A stretch of 7,315 bases of DNA. Source: Paralactobacillus_A sp963926925. Lineage in GTDB: Bacteria > Bacillota > Bacilli > Lactobacillales > Lactobacillaceae. Positions 1-7,161 of this stretch are shown here, one piece after another (the first letter of the stretch is position 1; every line of letters starts with the position of its first letter). The position numbers and the translations under genes are program-made. The stretch covers positions 1 to 7,315 of the forward strand of contig CAWUZD010000048.1 of assembly GCA_963926925.1 (NCBI GenBank), given 5' to 3'. The notes beneath the pieces are model-generated. The model had not been told where the DNA came from. It did not search any database and saw only the letters and a program-made list of their open reading frames with translations.

Positions 1-64
1 CACCACGCTCTTTATTCTAACATTAATCTTTTCTTAACATATCATTTGCACTATTGCATATATT

Positions 65-96
65 AAAAAACTGTTACCCAATCCTGGATAACAGTT
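65..96 (-). terminator. Rho-independent terminator of the LicD-family gene
   Basis: Read on the minus strand, an 11-bp stem (96-86 with 79-69, containing one G-U pair) closes a 6-base loop and runs directly into a T tract at 70-65. It starts 4 bases after the stop codon of the LicD-family gene, so it ends that transcript. I see no gene and no convincing promoter in the bases to its left (1-64). Confidence 0.88.
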
Positions 97-100
97 GTAA

Positions 101-916
101 TTATAGTTTTAAGCCGGTAACGTAATGCTTATTAACCCGCTCACTACGCGGTGGCAGTTGCATGTAATCACCATAATATTCACGCAGCAACGCATCATAG
201 TGCTTGGTGATCAGGAACGGGTGGCCTTCAAAATCAGCGTAAGTTAAATCCGTCAAGAAACATTCCGGGTAAAACTCGTTTTGCACATAATAACCATCGA
301 AGGAACGGTAATTGTGTAAGGTTTGTTGATCATAGTGGCGGATGACGTGCATCATTTGTTGGCGAATCCGGTCAGTACTGATGTGTTTAAACAACTTGCG
401 GACGAGTAAGGCAGCTTGTTTTTCACGACCATGACGGTGGTTAATGTTGATGTATTTGAACATAAAGATTAAGTGCAAGATATTATAGGTATACACTTGT
501 GCCTGCCGTTGCCAGTGACTATTCGGTACTTTATCAGCGGGAAAGATATCAATAAAAACGCCGTTATGTTGGATACCCGTGCCTAATAATGCTTCTTCAC
601 CGAAGTAGGTGTTATTCACCCGTAACTTGTCATATGGATACTTGTAATGAGGATCAGTATGATAGGACTGGTAGAAATACCGGTCACCCCATGCGTTTGT
701 TGGCACTTGCCGTAAGCGTTCGAAGTCATGCCGCGTCATGAGGATATCAACATCATCATCCCAGGGAATGAAGCCATGGTGACGAATTGCGCCAAGGAGT
801 GTTCCTGAAGTTAATGTGTACCGTAAGTGGTACTGCCGACAAACTGCATCAAACTTGCGCATGGCTTGTAGTTCAATGTGTTGGAGTCGTTTTAATTGTT
901 TGTTTGTAATAATCAT
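101..916 (-). CDS. LicD-family phosphotransferase (nucleotidyltransferase fold)
   Basis: This 271-residue protein belongs to the LicD family, named after the Haemophilus and pneumococcal enzymes that move phosphocholine from CDP-choline onto cell-surface polysaccharide or teichoic acid. The family signature is plain in the N-terminal part: TSGTLLGAIRHHGFIPWDDD at residues 36-55 followed by VDI, with the acidic cluster D53-D55 and D57 expected to bind metal and the nucleotide substrate. There is no signal peptide or membrane segment, so it should act in the cytoplasm on a lipid-linked or nucleotide-activated substrate. The open frame extends upstream to 955, but I chose the ATG at 916. An AGGTGA ribosome site sits 7 bases before it, and the longer version would overlap the terminator of the preceding gene. 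No glycosyltransferase or CDP-choline gene lies nearby, so the group transferred and its acceptor are unknown. The family call is firm. The substrate is not. Confidence 0.88.
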   Translation of the reverse strand: MIITNKQLKRLQHIELQAMRKFDAVCRQYHLRYTLTSGTLLGAIRHHGFIPWDDDVDILMTRHDFERLRQVPTNAWGDRYFYQSYHTDPHYKYPYDKLRVNNTYFGEEALLGTGIQHNGVFIDIFPADKVPNSHWQRQAQVYTYNILHLIFMFKYININHRHGREKQAALLVRKLFKHISTDRIRQQMMHVIRHYDQQTLHNYRSFDGYYVQNEFYPECFLTDLTYADFEGHPFLITKHYDALLREYYGDYMQLPPRSERVNKHYVTGLKL

Positions 917-923
917 AATTAGT

Positions 924-929
924 TCACCT
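924..929 (-). promoter_or_regulatory. Ribosome binding site that fixes the LicD-family start
   Basis: AGGTGA on the minus strand lies 7 bases before the ATG at 916. It lies inside the region that the longer reading frame (start at 955) would translate. It is the main reason for trimming 13 residues from the open frame. A perfect TATAAT sits just upstream (940-935) and could be a -10 box, but the best -35 (TTGCGA) is 19 bases away and the resulting leader would be extremely short. I therefore leave that promoter unassigned. Confidence 0.75.
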
Positions 930-941
930 GTCATTATTATA

Positions 942-970
942 ACGAAAAACGCCATTGCTTTCGCAATGAC
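942..970 (-). terminator. Rho-independent terminator of the intact APC transporter
   Basis: On the minus strand GTCATTGC and GCAATGGC form an 8-bp stem (970-963 with 958-951, one G-U pair) around a GAAA tetraloop, followed by GTTTTTCGTT. It begins 7 bases past the transporter stop codon. The T tract is interrupted, so some read-through into the LicD-family gene is possible. Confidence 0.8.
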
Positions 971-977
971 GTTGTGA

Positions 978-2378
978 TTATTGTTGATTTAATTTTTCCC
1001 ATTCCGGATTGTGATAATGGGTAATGATGAGTGGCACCGCGAACATGACCACCGCAATGCCAATGACGAGGACATCATTCATTAATGAATTAGTGAGAGC
1101 AATCGCACTAAAGACGGTCGCAATCGCTAGCCATAACGCGCCACAGACTAACCATGCCCAGCCATTGCCACGCTTGCCAATGCGGAATGGTCGCTCTAAT
1201 TGTGGTTGGTGGTAACGGAGTTTGATTAAACCAATTGCCATGATAATGTAGACTAACATATAAATCACGCTGGTAGCATTGGTTAATGTTAAGAAAATCG
1301 CGTTAACATTCTTAGCAGCCGCGTAAATCATCGCGAATAACGTTAAGATTACGATTTGCGCCCATAATAATGGTTTGGAAATGTCATATTCATTAGTTTG
1401 GTAGAAGTGCCATTGTGGTGGTAATAAACCATCCTTAGCAACTTGGGAAATCGTATGACATGGTCCGTTAATCCAGGAAGTTGTTTGTAACAAGATGCCA
1501 CAGGCCACGAACAAACTAAAGATATTGGCTAACCAACTTGGCAAGTGAAGGATTTGGCAATAAATCGCAATTGGTTGTGAAACGTTGGATAATTGCACTT
1601 GCCCTTGGGGAATCGCATTGCTGGCCATTAAGCCGTTTAACAAGTTTAAGACCACGATAAACGTTAATGATAAGAAAATACCATGCACATAATTATGGCG
1701 ATAGTTTTGTAATTGTGGAATGTAGACCGAGGTCATTTCCAAACCGGCAAATGTGAAGACAATTGCCCCATAATAAGATAAGGTGTGCATGTTAAATGTA
1801 CGATGTAATAACCGTTCCCAACTAAATGGTCCTAAATAACTGTGCGGGCGAATGTCGTACTTAAGCGTTGCGGCGATGCCAAGCGTAATTAACATTGCCG
1901 CAGGGATGTATACGCCAATCCACACGCCATAATTACCACTTAAACGCGCCATGTTCCATTTCAAACTGCAAAAAGTAATCAGCCAGGTGGAAGCCAAGAT
2001 GCAGATTAATGCAAACGTGTGGTTAGTGATTAAACTCTTCATGCCCAGTGCTTGGCCAAATAATGGTCCGAGTGTTGACGTGGTCATGATTAGGCCAGGG
2101 AACATTTGTGCCCATGATAACCACGCCACGACAAAGCCCCATTTTTTGCCAAGGCTTTCTTTAACCCATAACTGGGGACCGCCGTTGCCAGGAAAAGTTG
2201 TCCCAAATTCAGCGGCAATTAAGCACACTGGTAGTGCAAAGCAGAGTAAGCCAAATAAGATGTACGGAATTTGTTGCCAACCGGTGGCAGCAATGGTGGG
2301 AATACTCCGTACATTCGCAATCATCGCAATCGTCAAGCCGACGAAGCTGAGTAAAGTATAACGATATTTTTTTGTCAT
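978..2378 (-). CDS. APC-superfamily amino acid permease, possibly a GadC-like antiporter
   Basis: This 466-residue polytopic membrane protein has about twelve hydrophobic segments. Features typical of APC permeases are an unwound first helix region (NVRSIPTIAATGW, residues 22-34), the AAEFGTTFPGNGG stretch after helix 2 (55-67), the helix-6 motif FAGLEMTSVYIPQ (210-222), and the cytoplasmic RPFRIG near residue 396. The pattern resembles the glutamate:GABA antiporter branch, whose members swap an amino acid for its decarboxylation product, but no decarboxylase gene is present here. The substrate is therefore open. The ATG at 2378 has an AGGA about 10 bases upstream, a slightly long spacing. 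The gene sits 67 bases after the terminator of its frameshifted paralogue. I found no good promoter in that gap, so either a weak promoter or read-through must drive it. It looks intact and is probably the working copy of the pair. Confidence 0.88.
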   Translation of the reverse strand: MTKKYRYTLLSFVGLTIAMIANVRSIPTIAATGWQQIPYILFGLLCFALPVCLIAAEFGTTFPGNGGPQLWVKESLGKKWGFVVAWLSWAQMFPGLIMTTSTLGPLFGQALGMKSLITNHTFALICILASTWLITFCSLKWNMARLSGNYGVWIGVYIPAAMLITLGIAATLKYDIRPHSYLGPFSWERLLHRTFNMHTLSYYGAIVFTFAGLEMTSVYIPQLQNYRHNYVHGIFLSLTFIVVLNLLNGLMASNAIPQGQVQLSNVSQPIAIYCQILHLPSWLANIFSLFVACGILLQTTSWINGPCHTISQVAKDGLLPPQWHFYQTNEYDISKPLLWAQIVILTLFAMIYAAAKNVNAIFLTLTNATSVIYMLVYIIMAIGLIKLRYHQPQLERPFRIGKRGNGWAWLVCGALWLAIATVFSAIALTNSLMNDVLVIGIAVVMFAVPLIITHYHNPEWEKLNQQ

Positions 2379-2445
2379 CCCATTAAAGTCCTAACTATTG
2401 TGATTATCTCTATCAATTATTTTACATGAAACCTTTCTTTATTAC

Positions 2446-2484
2446 TAAAAAAGCAAAATACCAATGCTAACGCATTGGTATTTT
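2446..2484 (-). terminator. Strong terminator between the two APC transporter genes
   Basis: This is a perfect 13-bp stem (2484-2472 with 2467-2455) with loop GTTA on the minus strand. It is followed by GCTTTTTTAG. It starts 5 bases after the stop codon of the upstream paralogue. Bases on the plus-strand side also end in a T run (2479-2485), so it could work in both directions, but no plus-strand gene reads into it. Confidence 0.9.
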
Positions 2485-2489
2485 TATGA

Positions 2490-3967
2490 TTAATTATTAA
2501 TCTTTTCCAAGTTTTCCATTCGTAAGATTTTTTCTTCATCTTTATGCCGTTTTTCTTCATCACGCACGGTCTTGAGCCATTGTGGTTTTTGGAAATGGGC
2601 GAGTACCAATGGAATCGCAAGCATTACAATTGCTGTGCCAATAACGAAGCAGTTAGTCTGCACGGTGTTAGTCGCAAAGATAGCGGCAAAGACGCTGCTA
2701 ATTGTTGCTAAGAATAAGATGAAGATTAACCATGCCCAACCGTTGTGATGGTTGTGGCCGCCAATGCGGAATGGCCGTTTTAACTCTGGCCGTTGGTAAC
2801 GCAACTTGATAAAGGCGATGCCAATAATGACGTAAACAATCATGTAAGTAACACTCGTTAAGTTCGTTAACATTAAAAAAACTTTGTTGACGTCTTTTGA
2901 AAATGCATAAAGTAATGCGAATAATGTAAAGACGACTAGTTGCACAAGTAATAATGATTTGGAAATATCATAGCGATTAGTCCGGTAAAAATGCCACTTG
3001 GCAGGAATTAAACCTTCGCGGGCAACTTGGGTAATAGTGTGGCAAGGTCCATTAATCCAGGAAGCAATTTGTAGCAAAATGCCACAAGCAACCAAGAGAC
3101 TAAACAAATTAGCAATCCACATTGGTAAATGTAAGATCATGCAGTAACGAGCGACTGGTTGGGAGACATTGGATAATTCCACTTTGCCACGGGTGATGTT
3201 ATCGCTGGCCATTAAACCGTTTAATAAGTTTAAACCGGTTACTAATAATAATGATAAGAAAATACCACGAATATAATTATGCCGGTAATCCTTTAATTGC
3301 GGAATATAAACGGATGTCATTTCTAAACCAGCGAAGATTAGAACAATCGCACCATAGTATGACAAAGTATGGACATCAACCATCTTAGCTACAAAGCTAT
3401 GCAACTGAAATTACCAAGGTAACTGCGGGGGTCAATGCCAACTTTTAACATTGATGCAATCCCTAAACATAGTAATAACGCGGTGGGAATGTAAACGCCA
3501 ATCCACACGCCATAATTACTACCGATTTGGGCGATGTTCCACTTCATACTGCAGAATGTTAAGGCCCAAGTAACGGTTAGAATGCATAAAAAAGTAAAGA
3601 AGTGGTCAGTAACGAGATCTTCCCGGCCAATTGCTTGGCTAATTAATGGTGCTAATGTGGAAGCAGTCATGATCATACTTGGAAACATTTGTGCCCATGA
3701 TAACCAGGCCACCACGAAGCCCCACTTGTTACCGAGACTTTCTTTAACCCATAATTGTGAACCACCGTTATTAGGAAAGTTGGTGCCCAACTCCCCCGAA
3801 ATCAAGGCTAATGGTAGTGCGAAGCATGCAAAAGCAATTCCCATGTACAACAATTGTTCCCAGCCCGTCGCCGCGATGGTAGGAATGCTCCGCACATTGG
3901 CGACGAGCGCCATAGTTAACCCAATAAAAGTGAGCAAAGTATAACGATAATTCTTAGTGTGTGTCAT
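2490..3967 (-). pseudogene. Frameshifted APC-superfamily permease, paralogue of the downstream gene
   Basis: Two reading frames together make one APC permease. The N-terminal part (3967-3389, 192 residues) ends at a TAG after SYLGNFSCIAL. The C-terminal part (from about 3404 to 2490) resumes in the -1 frame at HTLSYYGAIV, exactly where the intact neighbour reads SYLGPFSW, eleven codons from W187, then HTLSYYGAIV. Here that interval is 32 bases instead of 33. Restoring one G after 3402 turns the broken codon back into the conserved Trp and gives a 492-residue protein. The two proteins are closely similar along their whole length (shared SIPTIAATGW, LWVKESLG, FVVAWLSWAQMFP, NYGVWIGVYIP). This one has an extra charged C-terminal tail rich in Lys and Glu. 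The break falls before helix 6, so neither half should transport alone. No slippery heptamer is visible at the break, making programmed frameshifting unlikely. A sequencing error remains possible. Confidence 0.85.
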
Positions 3968-4026
3968 TACGAATCCCTACCTTTTACAACTGAAATTTTC
4001 CTCCAAAAACAGCGATTTAATAGCAA

Positions 4027-4040
4027 TGAAAGCGCTGCAA
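4027..4040 (+). promoter_or_regulatory. Near-consensus cre (CcpA site) at the transporter pseudogene start point
   Basis: TGAAAGCGCTGCAA matches TGNAANCGNWNNCA at all fixed positions but one (A for C near the end). It matches the stricter TGWAANCGNTNWCA at 12 of 14. It lies 4 bases beyond the -10 box of the minus-strand promoter, over the expected transcription start. CcpA bound there would block initiation during growth on preferred sugars. Confidence 0.55.
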
Positions 4041-4044
4041 TTTC

Positions 4045-4072
4045 ATTATACAAAATGTTAATGATTTCTTAA
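4045..4072 (-). promoter_or_regulatory. Promoter for the frameshifted APC permease
   Basis: On the minus strand a perfect TATAAT (4050-4045) follows a 16-base spacer from TTAAGA (4072-4067), a 4-of-6 match to the -35 consensus. The start point would fall near 4038, giving a leader of about 70 bases before the ATG at 3967. That leader holds an AGG/AGGG purine stretch near the start codon and a stray GGAGG further up that serves no visible start. Confidence 0.6.
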
Positions 4073-4190
4073 ACATTTATAGTAAAAATATTTAAAAATA
4101 ATTTTTTACTAATTTAATTGTTTGTAATCACAATATAAATTTTTAATATAATTAATATTTTATTAATTATGATTTTAAATTTTGTACTAA
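4051..4190. other. Very AT-rich intergenic core between divergent promoters
   Basis: Hand counting finds only 9 G or C in the 110 bases from 4081 to 4190. The tract is made of A and T runs with many small AT inverted repeats, and contains no open frame with a ribosome site. It fills most of the 351-base gap between the two divergent genes. DNA of this kind is often bent or easily melted and can act as an UP element for RNA polymerase. That role is inference. Confidence 0.5.
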
Positions 4191-4191
4191 T

Positions 4192-4220
4192 TTGAAAGCG
4201 ATTTCAAAAAGTGGTATATT
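4192..4220 (+). promoter_or_regulatory. Sigma-A promoter of the YfcC-family transporter
   Basis: TTGAAA (4192-4197, 5 of 6 to consensus) and TATATT (4215-4220, 5 of 6) are separated by exactly 17 bases. The start point would be near 4227, giving a leader of about 92 bases before the ATG at 4319. The -35 box lies within the perfect cre operator described separately. Confidence 0.8.
4193..4206 (+). promoter_or_regulatory. Consensus cre operator (CcpA) over the -35 box
   Basis: TGAAAGCGATTTCA matches the catabolite responsive element consensus TGWAANCGNTNWCA at every position. It is the core of a near-palindrome, TTTGAAA-GCGA-TTTCAAA (4191-4208). Because it covers most of the -35 hexamer and the start of the spacer, CcpA bound here should exclude RNA polymerase. 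The predicted outcome is repression of the downstream transporter when a preferred sugar is present. Confidence 0.82.
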
Positions 4221-4318
4221 ACTTAATGCAAACACATGAATTATTTTTGAAGGAAGTGTGAATAGTAAAGCATTAGTAATATTTGTTCAAATTTTGGAGA
4301 AAAAAGGGGTATTTAGTT

Positions 4319-5875
4319 ATGGATACAATTGCGGAGGAACCTCCTAAAAAGAAGAAGTTTCGTTTAAAAATGCCGGGCGCATTTACAATTTTATTTATTT
4401 TAACAGTTGTTTCAGTTATTTTAACCTGGTTTATTCCAGCTGGTAGTTACGCTAAGTTATCATATGATAGCAGTGATCATTGTTTGCAAGTTGTTTCACC
4501 ATCTGGTCATAAAGAATTAGTACCAGCGACCCAAGCAGAATTGGATAAGTTAAATGTCAAGATTAAGATTAAACAATTTACATCTGGTGCAATTAATAAA
4601 CCAGTTTCAGTTCCTAATACATATCGGCGTGAAAAACAACATCCGGCGGGGATTAGTGATATTACGACAAGTATGGTTAATGGGACAATCAATGCCGTTG
4701 ATATCATGGTCTTTATCCTTGTTTTAGGTGGTTTAATTGGGGTTGTTAAAGAAAGTGGTGCTTTTGAATCAGGATTATCAGCACTGACCAAGAAAACAAA
4801 AGGTAAGGAATTCTTATTAATTTTCTTAGTTGCTATTTTAATGTTATTAGGTGGTACTTTATGTGGGATTGAAGAAGAAGCTATTGCTTTCTATCCAATT
4901 TTAGTACCAGTCTTTATTGCGATGGGCTATGATTCAATTGTCAGTGTCGGGGCTATTTTCTTAGCAAGTTCAGTTGGGACAACATTCTCAACGATTAACC
5001 CATTCTCATCAGTTATTGCTTCGAATGCTGCCGGAACAACCTTTACGCAAGGTTTAGTAATGCGTGTAATTGGTTGTGCGATTGCAGCGGTATTCTTAAT
5101 TGGTTACTTATACTGGTACAGCAGACGGGTAAAGAATAATCCTGAATTATCATACTCATATTCTGATCATGTTGCTTTTGACAAAAAGTGGTCAGTTAAA
5201 TCTGATGATAATGTTGGTAATAACTTTAGTATCAAGAAAAAGATTATTTTGATTTTATTCGTAGCTGCTTTTCCAATTATGATTTATGGTGTAATGGTAA
5301 AGGGTTGGTGGTTCCCAACCATGGCATCATCATTCTTGGCAATTGCAATTATTATCATGTTAATGGTTTGCTTTGGTAAAGAAGGCCTTGGTGAAAAACG
5401 GACCGTTGATGCCTTTACGAATGGTGCATCGAGCTTAGTTGGTGTATCACTTATCATTGGCTTAGCACGTGGGATTAATTTGATTTTAAACAATGGTTTA
5501 ATTTCAGATACGATTTTGCACTTCTTGTCATCCTTGGTAAAGGGCATGAATGGACCAATATTCATTATTATTATGATGTTTATCTTCTTCATTCTTGGTT
5601 TTATCGTGCCATCTTCATCAGGCTTGGCAGTTCTTGCAATGCCAATTTTGGCACCATTGGCTGATACAGTTAATATTCCACGTTATATTGTCGTTATGGC
5701 TTACCAATTTGGACAATACGCCATGTTATTCTTAGCCCCAACTGGTTTGGTAATGGCAACATTACAAATGCTTGATGTTAAATACTCACACTGGTTAAGA
5801 TTCGTTTGGCCAGTAGTATTATTCGTTTTAGTATTTGGTGGCGGTTTATTAGTAACAGCAGTGTTAATGTCATAA
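4319..5875 (+). CDS. YfcC-family transporter (C4-dicarboxylate carrier / ArcD-type)
   Basis: This 518-residue inner-membrane protein has a Lys-rich cytoplasmic start, a first helix (about 21-39), a roughly 80-residue hydrophilic section containing PNTYRREKQHPAGI (99-112), and about ten further hydrophobic segments. Hallmarks of the YfcC (DcuC-like) family are the conserved blocks GGTLCGIEEEAIAFYPILVP (178-197), SSVGTTFSTINPFSS (217-231) and VPSSSGLAVLAMPILAPLAD (430-449), the two re-entrant-like halves of the transport fold. Relatives include C4-dicarboxylate carriers and the ArcD-type arginine-ornithine exchangers of some streptococci. No arginine deiminase or dicarboxylate enzyme gene is present to decide between them. 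The open frame could begin at a TTG at 4283, but I chose the ATG at 4319. An AAAAAGGGG purine run lies 9 bases before it, while the TTG has no ribosome site. The gene is single, with its own CcpA-controlled promoter and terminator. Confidence 0.88.
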   Translation: MDTIAEEPPKKKKFRLKMPGAFTILFILTVVSVILTWFIPAGSYAKLSYDSSDHCLQVVSPSGHKELVPATQAELDKLNVKIKIKQFTSGAINKPVSVPNTYRREKQHPAGISDITTSMVNGTINAVDIMVFILVLGGLIGVVKESGAFESGLSALTKKTKGKEFLLIFLVAILMLLGGTLCGIEEEAIAFYPILVPVFIAMGYDSIVSVGAIFLASSVGTTFSTINPFSSVIASNAAGTTFTQGLVMRVIGCAIAAVFLIGYLYWYSRRVKNNPELSYSYSDHVAFDKKWSVKSDDNVGNNFSIKKKIILILFVAAFPIMIYGVMVKGWWFPTMASSFLAIAIIIMLMVCFGKEGLGEKRTVDAFTNGASSLVGVSLIIGLARGINLILNNGLISDTILHFLSSLVKGMNGPIFIIIMMFIFFILGFIVPSSSGLAVLAMPILAPLADTVNIPRYIVVMAYQFGQYAMLFLAPTGLVMATLQMLDVKYSHWLRFVWPVVLFVLVFGGGLLVTAVLMS

Positions 5876-5894
5876 TTGATTTAAATAGTAAATG

Positions 5895-5936
5895 ATAAGG
5901 TCTTACAAACTATTTTTGTTGAACCTTATTTTATAT
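5895..5936 (+). terminator. Possible weaker first terminator after the YfcC-family gene
   Basis: A 7-bp outer stem (5895-5901 with 5923-5929) and a 5-bp inner stem (5905-5909 with 5915-5919) are separated by a 3x3 internal loop and followed by a short TTTATAT tail. It is imperfect and AT-rich. It may be only a leader to the much stronger hairpin that follows. Confidence 0.4.
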
Positions 5937-5937
5937 A

Positions 5938-5984
5938 AATAAAAAAGAGAAATTTCAATAAAAATGAAATTTCTCTTTTTTATT
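5938..5984. terminator. Bidirectional terminator between convergent genes
   Basis: A perfect 20-bp stem (5938-5957 with 5965-5984) closes a 7-base loop. A run of A at one foot and a run of T at the other make a T tract in both directions. It lies 62 bases past the transporter stop and 20 bases past the trpS stop, so it can end both convergent transcripts. Confidence 0.92.
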
Positions 5985-6004
5985 GTTAAATATTATAGCT
6001 AATT

Positions 6005-7024
6005 TTAAATTTGTGGATAATCAACACCAATAACATCTTTGACTTCATTTAATGTTTTTTCAGCAATAGCATTAGCTTTGGCATTTCCTTTACGAAGAAT
6101 GTCATAAATGTAGTCAATGTTTTTAGCATACATTTCACGTTTTTCACGAATAGGTTTAAGTTTAGCTTGCATTACTTCGTTTAAATATTTCTTTAATGCA
6201 ACGTCTCCTAAGCCACCGTGTTGATATTGAGCCTTTAATTCAGCAACTTTTTCTTTATCATCATCAAATGCATCCAAGTATTTGAAAACAGGATTATTAG
6301 TAACATTACCAGGGTCATTAACATGAATATGATTAGGATCAGTGTACACTGACATGATTTTTTCTTTAATAACATCAGCACTATCTGACAAGTAAATAGC
6401 ATTTCCTAAAGATTTACCCATTTTGGCATTGCCATCAACGCCTGGTAATCTGCCCATTCCTTTATTAGCAAAGTATCCTTCAGGTTCAACTAATAGATCA
6501 GTGTGATACATACGATTAAATGTTCGTACAATTTCACGTGTTTGTTCAATCATTGGTTCTTGGTCATCACCAACAGGGATGATACTTGCTTTAAAAGCTG
6601 TAATATCTGCAGCTTGAGATACAGGATAAATTAAAAATCCAGCTGGAATACTATGTTCAAAATGTTTTTGTTGAATTTCATTTTTAACAGTAGGATTTCT
6701 TTCCAAACGAGAAACAGTAACTAAATTGAGGTAATACATTGTTAGTACACTTAATGCAGCAATTTTTGATTGGATAAAAATTGTTGTTTTATTTGGATCA
6801 ATCCCAACTGCTAAGTAGTCAAGTACAACTTGAACAACATTTTTTTGAATTTTTTCGGGATTATCGGCATTGTCAGTCATTGCCTGTTGGTCAGCAACTT
6901 CGATAAAGTTTTCATACTTATTTGAATTTTGTAATTCAACACGATTACGTAATGAACCAATATAATGACCGATATGTAAATTACCAGTTGGACGATCGCC
7001 AGTTAACATAACTTTTTTGTCCAT
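6005..7024 (-). CDS. trpS: Tryptophanyl-tRNA synthetase
   Basis: This 339-residue class I synthetase activates tryptophan with ATP and loads it onto tRNA-Trp in the cytoplasm. The HIGH motif is exact (residues 17-20, within GDRPTGNLHIGH). The KMSKS motif appears as KMGKS (201-205). AAD ending at D140 matches the position of the Asp that reads the indole nitrogen in the Bacillus stearothermophilus enzyme, and VGDDQ (151-155) is the expected ATP/Trp pocket loop. Length and sequence style (RLERNPTVK, ADQQAMTDN) fit the streptococcal and lactobacillar type rather than the Bacillus type. The start is secure: GGAGGT lies 8 bases before the ATG and no longer frame is offered. It is transcribed alone, from its own promoter, and ends at a shared terminator. 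The divergent upstream region shows no T-box sequence. Codon use is AT-rich like the transporter beside it. Confidence 0.97.
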   Translation of the reverse strand: MDKKVMLTGDRPTGNLHIGHYIGSLRNRVELQNSNKYENFIEVADQQAMTDNADNPEKIQKNVVQVVLDYLAVGIDPNKTTIFIQSKIAALSVLTMYYLNLVTVSRLERNPTVKNEIQQKHFEHSIPAGFLIYPVSQAADITAFKASIIPVGDDQEPMIEQTREIVRTFNRMYHTDLLVEPEGYFANKGMGRLPGVDGNAKMGKSLGNAIYLSDSADVIKEKIMSVYTDPNHIHVNDPGNVTNNPVFKYLDAFDDDKEKVAELKAQYQHGGLGDVALKKYLNEVMQAKLKPIREKREMYAKNIDYIYDILRKGNAKANAIAEKTLNEVKDVIGVDYPQI

Positions 7025-7032
7025 ATTTATTT

Positions 7033-7038
7033 ACCTCC
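7033..7038 (-). promoter_or_regulatory. Ribosome binding site of trpS
   Basis: GGAGGT on the minus strand, 8 bases before the ATG at 7024, is a near-ideal anti-Shine-Dalgarno match. Confidence 0.85.
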
Positions 7039-7056
7039 ATTATTAAAATTGTCATG

Positions 7057-7085
7057 ATATTAGATTAATTTATTGATAAAGTCAA
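7057..7085 (-). promoter_or_regulatory. Promoter of trpS
   Basis: On the minus strand TTGACT (7085-7080, 5 of 6) and TAATAT (7062-7057, 4 of 6) are spaced by exactly 17 bases. The start would fall near 7050, leaving a leader of only about 25 bases. That is too short for a T-box or other riboswitch, so transcription is probably constitutive or controlled by a protein. Confidence 0.68.
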
Positions 7086-7161
7086 TTAAATTAACTTATT
7101 TTTGTGATATTTGCTTTAAATGTGAAGAAAATATCCACTTTTAATTTAAATATTAACATTT

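Noticed and set aside
1951..2361. Plus-strand open frame of 136 codons opposite the intact permease, with a similar one at 3534-3944 opposite the other
   Set aside because: They are antisense shadows: the same shadow appears opposite both paralogues because the sense genes are similar, and neither has a ribosome site or promoter.
2379..2445. Promoter for the intact permease (GATAAT at 2408-2403 or TAAAAT at 2424-2419)
   Set aside because: Neither -10 candidate has an acceptable -35 at 16-18 bases, so I do not annotate one.
3380..3412. Programmed -1 frameshift joining the two permease halves
   Set aside because: The window between the stops in the two frames contains no X-XXY-YYZ slippery heptamer and no strong following hairpin. 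Single-base loss explains it better.
4226..4261. Small leader frame ATG to TGA (11 codons), and a GTG frame from 4258 overlapping the transporter start
   Set aside because: The ATG lies at the predicted transcription start with no ribosome site, and the GTG has its purine run only 3 bases away. There are no repeated regulatory codons and no attenuator hairpin.
4283..4318. TTG start giving 12 more residues on the YfcC-family protein
   Set aside because: There is no ribosome site before the TTG, whereas the ATG at 4319 follows an AAAAAGGGG run at good spacing.
4333..4344. GGAGGAACCTCC inside codons 5-9 of the YfcC-family gene, a Shine-Dalgarno-like inverted repeat
   Set aside because: No start codon follows at a useful distance, and the stem is only 4-5 bp, so it is neither an internal start nor a convincing hairpin.
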